Of a stretch of DNA of 5,633 bases, positions 1 through 5,633 are shown in pieces. Position numbers and translations under genes: made by a program. The stretch comes from Bifidobacteriaceae bacterium (GTDB lineage: Bacteria; Actinomycetota; Actinomycetes; Actinomycetales; WQXJ01). The DNA lies in contig JAIRTF010000175.1 in NCBI GenBank assembly GCA_031255075.1, positions 1-5,633 on the forward strand, read 5' to 3'. The notes under the pieces are model-generated. The model was not told where the DNA came from. It was given only the letters and a program-made list of their open reading frames with translations, and ran no database searches. Within the stretch, counting starts at the first letter, position 1. Every line of letters starts with the position of its first letter.

Positions 1-1880
1 CAGGGATGTCCGTCCGCCCAGAATGGCAGCTTGGTCAGCAACAGGATCATCGGATGGGTGAACAACATCACCACCACCAAGTCCATGATGGTGGTTAAGC
101 CCAAGGTGAAGGCGAAGCCTCGCACCCCGCCAACGGCCACCATGTAGAGGACCACCGCGGCGATGAAGTTCACCGCGTCAGACGCCCAGATGGTGCGCCG
201 CGCCCGTAACCAGGCCAAGTCGACAGCTTGAGGTAGCGGCCGGCCAACCCGCAGTTCGTCACGGATACGTTCGAAGTACACAATGAACGAGTCGGCTGTG
301 ATACCGATCGCCACGATCATGCCGGCCACACCGGCCAGCGACAGCCGGTAGCCCTGCAACCAGCCGAGCAACACAATGGTGCCGTAGGAAATGCCGGTCG
401 CCAGGATCAGCGACAACATGGTCACCACGGACAACGCCCGGTATTGGAAGAACGAATAAACCCCAACCAAGATCAGGCCAATCAGACCAGCCCACAAACC
501 GATGGTCAGTTGCTCTGAGCCGGCGGTGGCGGAAATCTGGTCTTGGGAGTCAACGTTGAAGTTGATTGGCAGCGAACCGAAGGACAGCTGCCCGGCCAGA
601 GTCTTGGAACTTTGCTGGGTGAAGGAGCCGGAAATCTCTGCCCGTCCATCATTGATTGCGCCGGTGCAAACCTGTGGCGCCGAAATGGTCACGTCATCCA
701 GCACAATGGCGAACTGCCGGCGCGGGTCTTGGGCATTGGCCTTGCATGCCGAGTCAAGGCGTTCGGTGACGGCACCGAACTGCCGTCCACCGGCAGAGTT
801 GAACTCAATATTGACGACCCATTGACCGGTGGCGTTACCCTGCTGAGTGGTTTGCATAGCATTCTGAGCGCTCTTGAGGACGGAGCCTTGGACCATCACC
901 GGACCCAGAATGTAGGCCGCCTCGCCGGCGTCATCACAGGTAACCAGCGGTTTGTCCGGGTCGGATGGTTCGTTGCCGCGGTCTGCGCCAACCATTTGGC
1001 AGTTGATCGATTCGACAATCACCTGGGCTTTGGCAGCGTCTTCAGACAGTCCTTGACTCACCTTTGATTCGACTAGGTAATCCTGACCTTCTAGCAGGTA
1101 CCCGTATTCCTCTATGACCTGCGGATAGACGTAGGCTTCGTTGAGTCCGTCGTCAAGGCGCGTGGTGTAGGCCTCATCGGGCGGAACCGGAAGGTTGCCG
1201 GTTGAAGCGTTGACATCAGAGCTGGGGGCCGGTGTGCTGGTCCGAGTGGCGGAGGGGCTGGCGCTGGCCGAAGCCTCGGCACTCGGCTCGGCGGAGGCGT
1301 CCGGCTGGTCGCCTTCGGGAGCATCGGTGCCCTCTTCACCTTCTGGCGTTTCGCCACCTTCAGGATTCTCTTCGCCCGTCTCTTCGCCTTGAAGCGGCTC
1401 GTCCGGATTGGCGGTCGGCGGCGCCACGTAATCCGGGTTGGGATAGGTGCGTGACATCCAGCTTTGCTCGGTCACCGGCGTGGCGCCGGTGACATACAGC
1501 ACAGTGCGGAACGTCATCTTGGCGGACTTGGTGACCAGGTCAATGTCATCCTGGGTCGGGTTGCCCGGGATGGACACCACAATGTTGCGGTTGCCTTGCC
1601 GGGCAATCTCCGGTTCGGCCACACCTGAGGAGTCAACGCGGGAGCGAATAATGTTGATCGCTTCATCAATCTGGGCGGTTGTGACTTCTTGGTTGCCTTC
1701 TGCGGCTATGGGAGTCAGCACCAGTTGGGTGCCGCCTTCCAGGTCCAGGGCGAACTTCGGCAAGAAGGTTGTCTCGCCTTTGGCAAGACCCACACCAATA
1801 GCTCCGAATAATGCGACTACCAGCACAAACAGCACAATCAATGTGCGTAGAGGGCGGGCTTTCTTTGCGTTTGCAGCCAC
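1..1880 (-). CDS. secD: Protein translocase subunit SecD (3' end outside the window)
   Basis: SecD with SecF forms an RND-type membrane complex that uses the proton gradient to pull secreted proteins out of the SecYEG channel. I translated 626 residues without a stop; the frame runs off the left edge. The order is TM1 (about 11-33), the conserved FALDLEGGTQ motif (43-52), a large extracytoplasmic P1 domain with AIVLDDVTISAPQV (391-404), then five more helices (about 460-480, 484-506, 513-535, 564-584, 589-614). TM4 carries the SecD hallmark ITADSFIVYFERIRDE with D530, the residue class tied to proton coupling. Only a hydrophilic C-terminal tail seems to be missing. The start is GTG at 1880: TAG is the codon directly before it in frame, so nothing further upstream is possible, and a purine-rich AGAAAGAAG lies six bases upstream. 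Residues 153-225 form a low-complexity insertion. secF should lie just beyond the edge. Confidence 0.96.
   Translation of the reverse strand, partial: MAANAKKARPLRTLIVLFVLVVALFGAIGVGLAKGETTFLPKFALDLEGGTQLVLTPIAAEGNQEVTTAQIDEAINIIRSRVDSSGVAEPEIARQGNRNIVVSIPGNPTQDDIDLVTKSAKMTFRTVLYVTGATPVTEQSWMSRTYPNPDYVAPPTANPDEPLQGEETGEENPEGGETPEGEEGTDAPEGDQPDASAEPSAEASASASPSATRTSTPAPSSDVNASTGNLPVPPDEAYTTRLDDGLNEAYVYPQVIEEYGYLLEGQDYLVESKVSQGLSEDAAKAQVIVESINCQMVGADRGNEPSDPDKPLVTCDDAGEAAYILGPVMVQGSVLKSAQNAMQTTQQGNATGQWVVNIEFNSAGGRQFGAVTERLDSACKANAQDPRRQFAIVLDDVTISAPQVCTGAINDGRAEISGSFTQQSSKTLAGQLSFGSLPINFNVDSQDQISATAGSEQLTIGLWAGLIGLILVGVYSFFQYRALSVVTMLSLILATGISYGTIVLLGWLQGYRLSLAGVAGMIVAIGITADSFIVYFERIRDELRVGRPLPQAVDLAWLRARRTIWASDAVNFIAAVVLYMVAVGGVRGFAFTLGLTTIMDLVVVMLFTHPMILLLTKLPFWADGHP
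1206..1424 (-). other. Low-complexity Pro/Glu/Ser/Ala-rich insertion in SecD P1 domain
   Basis: SecD residues about 153-225 form a disordered-looking segment. The first half is acidic and contains three short PEG units (NPEGGE, TPEGEE, APEGDQ). The second half is Ser/Ala/Thr/Pro-rich (for example EASASASPSATRTSTPAP). The reading frame is maintained and recognisable P1 sequence follows. By topology it should face the outside of the membrane. Confidence 0.85.
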
Positions 1881-1886
1881 CTATTG

Positions 1887-1895
1887 CTTCTTTCT
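1887..1895 (-). promoter_or_regulatory. Weak ribosome binding site of secD
   Basis: AGAAAGAAG on the minus strand lies six bases before the GTG start at 1880, in the 48-bp yajC-secD gap. It is a poor match to the Shine-Dalgarno consensus. Together with the short gap it suggests that secD is translated from the yajC transcript. Confidence 0.5.
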
Positions 1896-1928
1896 TACTT
1901 GACTCGAACCAGACCTGAGAGGCGCGGT

Positions 1929-2390
1929 CTAGTTCTTGGGCTCGTCCAGGTCCGGTTCGTCTTGGGCGTCTTCGAACTCGGCTGAATCAGCCGCGTCGCT
2001 CGGCGTTGACACGCCGGGGTCTTCTTCGTCTTCGGGTGGATAGGGCTCCACCATGGTCATCCACTCGTCATCCGACACCTGGGATTTGACGGCCCGCCGG
2101 ACATACAACGACTCATCACCGGCCGGGGAAACCAGGGTGACTACGTCCCCTTCAATGGCCCCAATCACGCCGATCATCCCGCCAACGGTCACCACCCGCT
2201 GCCCCACTTCCAGGCCGGAACGGAAATCCGCCTGTTGCTGTTGTTGCTTGCGCTGGCGCCGCGAAGAGAACCAAAACAGGGCGATCACGCCCGCAATCAT
2301 TATGAGCAGTATGTAGTTCCCGCCGCCTCCACCGGCCCTCGGTGTGGGCGTCGGGTCCGCCGCAAGCCATGCGGCCAAAGTAGTGCTCAA
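1929..2390 (-). CDS. yajC: Preprotein translocase accessory subunit YajC
   Basis: YajC is a small single-pass membrane protein that associates with the SecDF complex and the SecYEG translocon. Starting at TTG 2390 the product has 153 residues. A short N-terminal stretch with PTPTP and a five-glycine run precedes one membrane helix (about 25-43, NYILLIMIAGVIALFWF), followed by the typical RRQRKQQQQQ stop-transfer segment and the family core ADFRSGLEVGQRVVTVGGMIG (split over residues 54-74). The cytoplasmic part ends in a strongly acidic tail (about 117-151) rich in Asp, Glu and Pro, longer than in the roughly 110-residue enterobacterial protein but common in actinobacteria. The TTG start is chosen for its AAGGAG at 8-base spacing; an in-frame TTG at 2432 would add 14 residues. 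The gene ends with TAG and is followed after 48 bp by secD, in the same frame, as expected for a yajC-secD-secF unit. Confidence 0.95.
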   Translation of the reverse strand: MSTTLAAWLAADPTPTPRAGGGGGNYILLIMIAGVIALFWFSSRRQRKQQQQQADFRSGLEVGQRVVTVGGMIGVIGAIEGDVVTLVSPAGDESLYVRRAVKSQVSDDEWMTMVEPYPPEDEEDPGVSTPSDAADSAEFEDAQDEPDLDEPKN

Positions 2391-2597
2391 CTGACAAACT
2401 CCTTGAACTGTAGGTTGTGACAAGAACGACAAGTGTCCGCGCTGAGTCTAGCCGTTTGAGGCTCCCAGTTGGGCGGCAAGCCCCGCCAAGCCGCCACTTC
2501 GAGCGGGGAAACACTCATTTTGGGGCCACCAGAATGACACTTGGCGGTCGATGCCGCGCCACCAGCGCCGTATTCACCCCTGCCGACCGACCGGCGG
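2391..2597 (-). promoter_or_regulatory. ruvB-yajC intergenic region, probable yajC-secD leader or promoter
   Basis: This 207-bp gap is the only sizeable non-coding stretch in the window and marks the break between the ruv genes and the yajC-secD unit. On the minus strand TAGACT at 2445-2450 resembles an actinobacterial -10 element and would put a transcript start near 2438, about 48 bases before the yajC TTG. No good -35 hexamer lies at the expected distance. Upstream, GGCGGC (2472-2477) and GCCGCC (2490-2495) can pair into a 6-bp stem with a 12-base loop, but no T-run follows, so I do not call a terminator. The promoter is a suggestion only. Confidence 0.35.
2399..2404 (-). promoter_or_regulatory. 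Ribosome binding site deciding the yajC start
   Basis: On the minus strand AAGGAG lies eight bases before TTG at 2388-2390. It is the best Shine-Dalgarno in the window. It favours this TTG over the upstream in-frame TTG at 2432, which would place the Shine-Dalgarno inside the gene. Confidence 0.8.
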
Positions 2598-2609
2598 TTA
2601 GACCGGCGG
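2589..2609. repeat. 9-bp direct repeat spanning the ruvB stop codon
   Basis: GACCGGCGG occurs at 2589-2597 and again at 2601-2609, separated by the three bases of the ruvB stop (tta on the plus strand). It may be a small slippage duplication. Given the GC-rich context it could also be chance. Confidence 0.5.
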
Positions 2610-3638
2610 CGTCAAACCAAGATGGGCGTAGGCGGCATCAGTGGCGACCCGGCCGCGCGGGGTACGAACGATGAAACCTTCCCGCAGCAGGTACGGTTCG
2701 ACCACTGTTTCAATGGTGTCCGGTTCTTCACCAACAGCCGCCGCCAGGGTGCTCAGGCCAACTGGTTGGCCGGCAAAACGCCGGGCCAGCACCTCCAAAA
2801 TGGCTCGGTCCAAACGGTCCAGGCCAAGCAGATCTACTTGGTAAACGGCCAACGCTCCCAGAGCCGCCTCCAAGTCACCGACGCCGGTGCCGCGGACTTG
2901 GGCCCAATCCCGGACCCGGCGCAGCAAACGGTTGGCGATGCGTGGAGTGCCCCTGGACCGGGCTGCCAGTTCACGGGCCGCCTCGGCGCTGACCTCCAAG
3001 CCCAGCAGTTTGGCGGCCCGCAGTACTACTTGTTCCAATTCGTCTGGCGCGTAGTAATCGAGTTGACCGGTGAATCCGAACCGGTCCCGCAGCGGGGCCG
3101 GCAGCAAACCGGCCCGGGTGGTGGCGCCCACCACGGTGAACGGCGGCAGGGTCAACGGGATGGCGGTGGCGCCTGGGCCTTTGCCAACCATCACATCGAC
3201 CCGGAAATCCTCCATGGCCAGGTAAAGCATTTCCTCAACCGGCCGGGCCAGGCGGTGGATTTCGTCGACGAACAACACTTCGCCTTCTTCCAGCGAAGTC
3301 AGCACCGCCGCCAAATCGCCGGCGTGTTGGATGGCCGGGCCGGAGGTGACCCGCATCGAAGCGCCCAGTTCGGCGGCAATGATCATCGACAAAGTGGTCT
3401 TACCCAAACCGGGCGGCCCGGATAACAACACATGGTCTGGTGGTGTACCACGGGCTTTGGCGGCATCCAACACCAGTTGCAGCTGTTCACGAACCACGTG
3501 CTGACCGATGAATTCACCCAACAGCTTGGGTCGCAAAGCCGCCTATTGGGCCCGTTCAGCTCCTGAAGCATCCGGGCTGAGAGCCTCGCGCGACAGAACC
3601 TCTGCGCCTTCACCGGCGAACGGTTCGGCGGCGGTCAC
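2598..3638 (-). CDS. ruvB: Holliday junction branch migration ATPase RuvB, interrupted by in-frame TAG at codon 32
   Basis: RuvB is the hexameric AAA+ motor that pumps DNA through the RuvA-bound junction. From the GTG at 3638, which overlaps the ruvA stop as GTGA, the frame has 31 codons, a TAG at 3543-3545, then 314 more codons to TAA at 2598-2600. That is 346 positions in total, a normal RuvB length. The core is complete: LRPKLLGEFIGQ (from codon 35), Walker A GPPGLGKT (74-81), Walker B FVDEIH with D125/E126, sensor 1 GATTRAG (171-177), PLRDRFG with the arginine-finger region (182-188), sensor 2 in GTPRIANRLLRRVRD (230-244), and a C-terminal winged helix ending in TPRGRVAT and LGLTPPV. The segment before the TAG ends SGAERAQ and after it reads AALRPK, so both sides fit the family. 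A restart at TTG 3536 (product of 312 residues) would keep the whole AAA+ core, but that TTG has no well-spaced Shine-Dalgarno. It may be functional, pseudogenised or affected by a sequence error. Confidence 0.92.
3543..3545 (-). other. In-frame amber codon within ruvB
   Basis: The plus strand reads cta here, giving TAG on the coding strand between CAA (Gln, codon 31) and GCG GCT TTG (codons 33-35). Actinobacterial RuvB proteins usually have a Glu at this position, just before AALRPK. A GAG to TAG change would be a single base substitution. TAG is also the normal terminator of yajC in this window, which argues against general reassignment of the codon. Confidence 0.85.
3635..3638 (-). other. 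GTGA stop/start overlap of ruvA and ruvB
   Basis: The ruvA stop TGA and the proposed ruvB start GTG share bases in the tetranucleotide GTGA, the same arrangement as the ATGA at the ruvC/ruvA junction (4240-4243). This is the main reason for placing the original ruvB start at 3638 rather than at the TTG at 3536, and it implies translational coupling. Confidence 0.8.
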
Positions 3639-4243
3639 TTGGTGCCGCCCAACTCACGCAAAGCGGCGCGCAACAATCCGGGAACGTCCGCCGGCGCGGC
3701 ACGGTCCGCGGAAACCTTGGCCACGGCTTGGGCGGCCAGCTGGCTGGGCCACCCCAATGATTCAAGGGCGGCGCTGACCTGGGCGGCGGCGGCACTGTCG
3801 GCGGGCGCTGGAGCCCCGGCCTCGGCTCCGTCAGCCGACCCAGCGGGGGCCAGTTTGCCGGACAGCGCCAGCACCAGTTTTTGGGCGCCCTTCCGGCCGA
3901 TGCCGGGCACGCGCGTCAAGGTGGCCAGGTCTTCGCTGGCCACGGCTCGGCTGAGCCCTTCCGGACCGAGGGTGGCCACCAGCGCCAAGGCCAACCGCGG
4001 CCCCACCCCGGGGGCGGACTGGGCGGTGACGAAGGTGTCCCGTTCGGCCCGGTTGGCGAAGCCGTACAGAGTTAGGGAGTCTTCGCGCACCACCAAATGA
4101 GTCATCAGGTGGGCTTCGGTGCCTTCGCGCAAACCATCGCGGGCGGCCGGAGACAGGGTTACCGCCAGGCCAACGCCACCGCATTCGATGACGGCTTGGC
4201 CGGCGTCCAAGGCGATGACCGGTCCCCTTAGCGAGGCGATCAT
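3635..4243 (-). CDS. ruvA: Holliday junction branch migration protein RuvA
   Basis: RuvA forms tetramers that clamp the four-way junction, hold it in square-planar form and load RuvB rings. The product is 202 residues, close to the usual 190-205. Domain I (about 1-62) begins MIASLRGPV and contains VREDSLTLYGF, whose Glu-Asp pair (E54, D55) matches the acidic pin that separates strands. Domain II has the two helix-hairpin-helix motifs, APGVGPRLALAL (77-88) and VPGIGRKGAQKLV (112-124). An Ala/Pro-rich linker (about 132-152) leads to domain III (about 154-200), the RuvB-contacting three-helix bundle. The ATG at 4243 is used because it gives the canonical MIASLRG start and overlaps the ruvC stop as ATGA; the frame is open further upstream, but that would add residues foreign to the family and overlap ruvC. 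The stop TGA (3635-3637) overlaps the ruvB GTG start. No defect is visible. Confidence 0.96.
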   Translation of the reverse strand: MIASLRGPVIALDAGQAVIECGGVGLAVTLSPAARDGLREGTEAHLMTHLVVREDSLTLYGFANRAERDTFVTAQSAPGVGPRLALALVATLGPEGLSRAVASEDLATLTRVPGIGRKGAQKLVLALSGKLAPAGSADGAEAGAPAPADSAAAAQVSAALESLGWPSQLAAQAVAKVSADRAAPADVPGLLRAALRELGGTK

Positions 4244-4818
4244 GCTGCCGCCCAGCCTTGACGGGAGCGGCGTTTGGCGGCTTTGGCGGCCGCCGCCCAA
4301 GCTTGCTGGGCCTCGGTGGCGGCCCGCCCGGTGGCCGAGCCCAGGGAGGTGGGCCGCCAAGCGTGGCAGATCGCCAAAGCCAAAGCGTCAGCGGCGTCTG
4401 GCGGGCGGGGGGCTGATTCCAAACCGAGCAGCCGCGCCACCATGGCGCCGACTTGTTCTTTGGCGGCCTGGCCAGAACCGGTCACGGCCGCTTTGACCTC
4501 GGTCGGGGTGTGAACGGCCACTTCCAGGCCGCGGCGGGCGGCTTCGACAATGGCCACACCGCTGGCTTGCATGGTGCCAGCCACGGTGAAGGCGTTGCGC
4601 TGAGCGAAGACCCGTTCCACGGCCAGCACCTGGGGTTCTAGCCGGTCAAGCCATTCGCCCACGGCCTCCGCCACGGCCAATAGCCGCTGGTCAAGCGGAT
4701 CATCTTGGGGTGTGGCCACCAGGCCAAACTCCACCAGTTTGACCCGCCGTCCGGTCGAGGCGTCAATCACGCCCAGGCCGCACCTGGTCAACCCGGGGTC
4801 CACGCCCATGATTCGCAT
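4240..4818 (-). CDS. ruvC: Crossover junction endodeoxyribonuclease RuvC
   Basis: RuvC is the dimeric, Mg2+-dependent endonuclease that cuts Holliday junctions symmetrically after RuvAB branch migration. The 192-residue product has the RNase H-like fold signatures: MGVDPGLTRCG with the first catalytic Asp at D7, AVERVF with the catalytic Glu at E68, and PPDAADALALAICHA with acidic residues D141 and D144. K120 lies in the conserved GSGQAAKEQV segment. All four expected acidic residues are present, so the enzyme should be active. Beyond about residue 155 there is an Ala/Arg-rich tail of roughly 37 residues (for example AWAAAAKAAKRRSRQ) that extends past the catalytic core and is probably a flexible basic extension. 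The ATG at 4818 follows the yebC stop by 6 bp and has only a weak GGGC-type Shine-Dalgarno, which suggests coupling to yebC translation. A second in-frame ATG (codon 4) is possible. The stop codon overlaps the ruvA start as ATGA. Confidence 0.97.
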   Translation of the reverse strand: MRIMGVDPGLTRCGLGVIDASTGRRVKLVEFGLVATPQDDPLDQRLLAVAEAVGEWLDRLEPQVLAVERVFAQRNAFTVAGTMQASGVAIVEAARRGLEVAVHTPTEVKAAVTGSGQAAKEQVGAMVARLLGLESAPRPPDAADALALAICHAWRPTSLGSATGRAATEAQQAWAAAAKAAKRRSRQGWAAA

Positions 4819-4824
4819 GGGGCG

Positions 4825-5583
4825 TTATTCGCCCAACGCTTCGGCGATCACCGCGTCAGGGGCCTCAAAGTTGGTGTACACGTTTTGGACATCATCCGAA
4901 TCTTCAAGGGCGTCAATCACCCGCATGATCTTCTTGACGCCGTCCACGTCCAGGTCAACTTTCACCGATGGCTGGAAGGCCACCTCGGCTGAGTCGTAGT
5001 CAATGCCGGCCTTTTGGAGCGCTTCGCGAGCCGCCAACAGGTTCTCTGGGGCGGTGATGATCTCAAAGCCGCCCTCTTCCACGTTGACCTCTTCAGGGTC
5101 CGCGTCCAGTACGGCATCCAAGATGGCGTCCTCATCCAGGCCGTCCACCTCTGGCACGTCAATCACACCCTTGCGGGCAAACATGTAGGCCACCGACCCA
5201 GGATCCGCCAACGAACCGCCATTACGGCTGAGCGCCAAGCGAATGTCTGAGGAGGCCCGGTTGCGGTTGTCGGTCAGCGCCTCGACCAGCACTGCCACAC
5301 CGCCAGGTCCGTAGCCTTCGTAAAGGATCGATTGGTAATCGGCTCCGCCGGCTTCAGCACCGGAGCCGCGTTTGAGGGCCCGGTCAATGTTGTCATTCGG
5401 CACCGAAGATTTCTTGGCCTTTTGGATGGCGTCAAACAGCGTTGGATTGGCCGCCGGGTCGCCACCGCCGGTTCTGGCCGCCACCTCAATGTTCTTGATC
5501 AGCTTGGCGAACAGCTTGCCGCGTTTGGCGTCGATGGCGGCCTTCTTGTGCTTGGTGGTGGCCCATTTGGAGTGACCTGACAT
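4825..5583 (-). CDS. yebC: YebC/TACO1-family translation/regulatory protein
   Basis: A cytoplasmic protein of 252 residues, the usual length for the YebC/TACO1 family. Family members have been described as DNA-binding transcriptional regulators and, more recently, as ribosome-associated factors that help translation of proline-rich stretches; which role applies here cannot be read from the sequence. The N-terminus (MSGHSKWATTKHKK, then DAKRGKLFAKL and KNIEVAARTGG) is the diagnostic basic helical domain. The motif around residues 60-72 (SVPNDNIDRALKRG) and the block at 88-115 (YEGYGPGGVAV, then TDNRNRASSDIR) are also family signatures. The C-terminal half is acidic and ends near residues 234-252. 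The ATG at 5583 is chosen because it gives the canonical N-terminus and has an AGGAG four bases upstream; the same frame stays open to the window edge but offers no other start codon. The stop is TAA. It is the first visible gene of the ruv operon, with ruvC starting 6 bp downstream. Confidence 0.97.
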   Translation of the reverse strand: MSGHSKWATTKHKKAAIDAKRGKLFAKLIKNIEVAARTGGGDPAANPTLFDAIQKAKKSSVPNDNIDRALKRGSGAEAGGADYQSILYEGYGPGGVAVLVEALTDNRNRASSDIRLALSRNGGSLADPGSVAYMFARKGVIDVPEVDGLDEDAILDAVLDADPEEVNVEEGGFEIITAPENLLAAREALQKAGIDYDSAEVAFQPSVKVDLDVDGVKKIMRVIDALEDSDDVQNVYTNFEAPDAVIAEALGE

Positions 5584-5587
5584 GCGG

Positions 5588-5592
5588 CTCCT
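5588..5592 (-). promoter_or_regulatory. Ribosome binding site of yebC
   Basis: On the minus strand AGGAG lies four bases before the ATG at 5583, at the end of a purine-rich GAAGAAGAAGAGGAG run. The spacing is slightly short but supports this start. Only 50 bp upstream of yebC are visible. I see no convincing promoter and no recognisable tail of an upstream gene in them. Confidence 0.7.
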
Positions 5593-5633
5593 CTTCTTCT
5601 TCGATGCTTGTACTGCCCAACTGGAGTCAGTCT

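Noticed and set aside
543..1067. Plus-strand open frame of 174 codons opposite secD
   Set aside because: It is antisense to the SecD P1 domain, has no recognisable family and no good ribosome binding site, and the minus-strand SecD reading explains the sequence fully.
1881..1931. Readthrough of the yajC TAG as evidence that TAG is a sense codon
   Set aside because: The extension is only 15 codons, basic and unlike the family, and ends at another TAG directly before the secD GTG. Normal termination is simpler.
2391..2432. yajC start at TTG 2432 adding 14 residues
   Set aside because: It has no Shine-Dalgarno of its own, and the strong AAGGAG at 2399-2404 would be inside the gene at ideal distance from the TTG at 2390.
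2472..2495. Rho-independent terminator after ruvB
   Set aside because: There is a 6-bp GC stem with a 12-base loop but no T-run after it on the minus strand, and it lies about 100 bp past the ruvB stop.
2541..3425. Long plus-strand open frame (294 codons) opposite ruvB
   Set aside because: It lies almost entirely antisense to the conserved RuvB core. Its Gln/Gly/Arg-rich translation resembles no domain and is what reverse-strand reading of GC-rich coding DNA produces.
3383..3613. Minus-strand 76-codon frame that passes the ruvB amber site without a stop
   Set aside because: I considered whether ruvB could use this frame to bypass the TAG by frameshifting. Its residues after the site (RRLCDPSCW) are not RuvB-like, and the original frame is RuvB-like on both sides, so a frameshift is not the explanation.
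1..5633. Mobile element, CRISPR array, tRNA, phage or defence genes
   Set aside because: I saw no transposase-like or integrase-like reading frame, no regularly spaced repeats, no tRNA-like cloverleaf and no terminal inverted repeats. Conserved housekeeping genes fill the window.

Overview
The window suggests a member of the Actinomycetota. It is fairly GC-rich, and the gene order yebC-ruvC-ruvA-ruvB-yajC-secD is the arrangement typical of that phylum. The proteins also carry actinobacterial traits: a YebC that begins MSGHSKWATTKHKK, a RuvB of the 'SGPAIQHAGDLAA' type, and a SecD with an enlarged, low-complexity P1 region. Family or genus cannot be fixed from this sequence alone.

Every supported gene lies on the minus strand, so transcription runs from the right end (5633) towards the left end (1). 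From right to left these are yebC (4825-5583, YebC/TACO1-type translation or regulatory factor), ruvC (4240-4818, Holliday-junction resolvase), ruvA (3635-4243, junction-binding subunit), ruvB (2598-3638, AAA+ branch-migration motor), a 207-bp gap, yajC (1929-2390, Sec accessory membrane protein), and secD (1-1880, 3' end outside the window). The yebC-ruvC gap is 6 bp. ruvC/ruvA and ruvA/ruvB overlap by 4 bp each (ATGA and GTGA), which indicates one translationally coupled recombination-repair operon. yajC and secD, 48 bp apart, form the start of a protein-export unit that usually continues into secF. Homologous recombination and Sec export are functionally unrelated but conserved neighbours in this phylum.

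The one real surprise is in ruvB. The reading frame that starts at the GTGA overlap (3638) and continues into the fully conserved RuvB core is interrupted by an in-frame TAG at 3543-3545 (codon 32). It sits where relatives normally have Glu in an 'ERAxEAALRPK'-like segment. Everything downstream is intact. The amber codon could be a recent nonsense mutation, a sequencing or assembly error, or a case where translation restarts at the TTG at 3536 or the stop is suppressed.

Nothing here looks like a mobile element, CRISPR array, RNA gene, phage or defence system. Apart from the ruvB amber, this is an ordinary housekeeping region.
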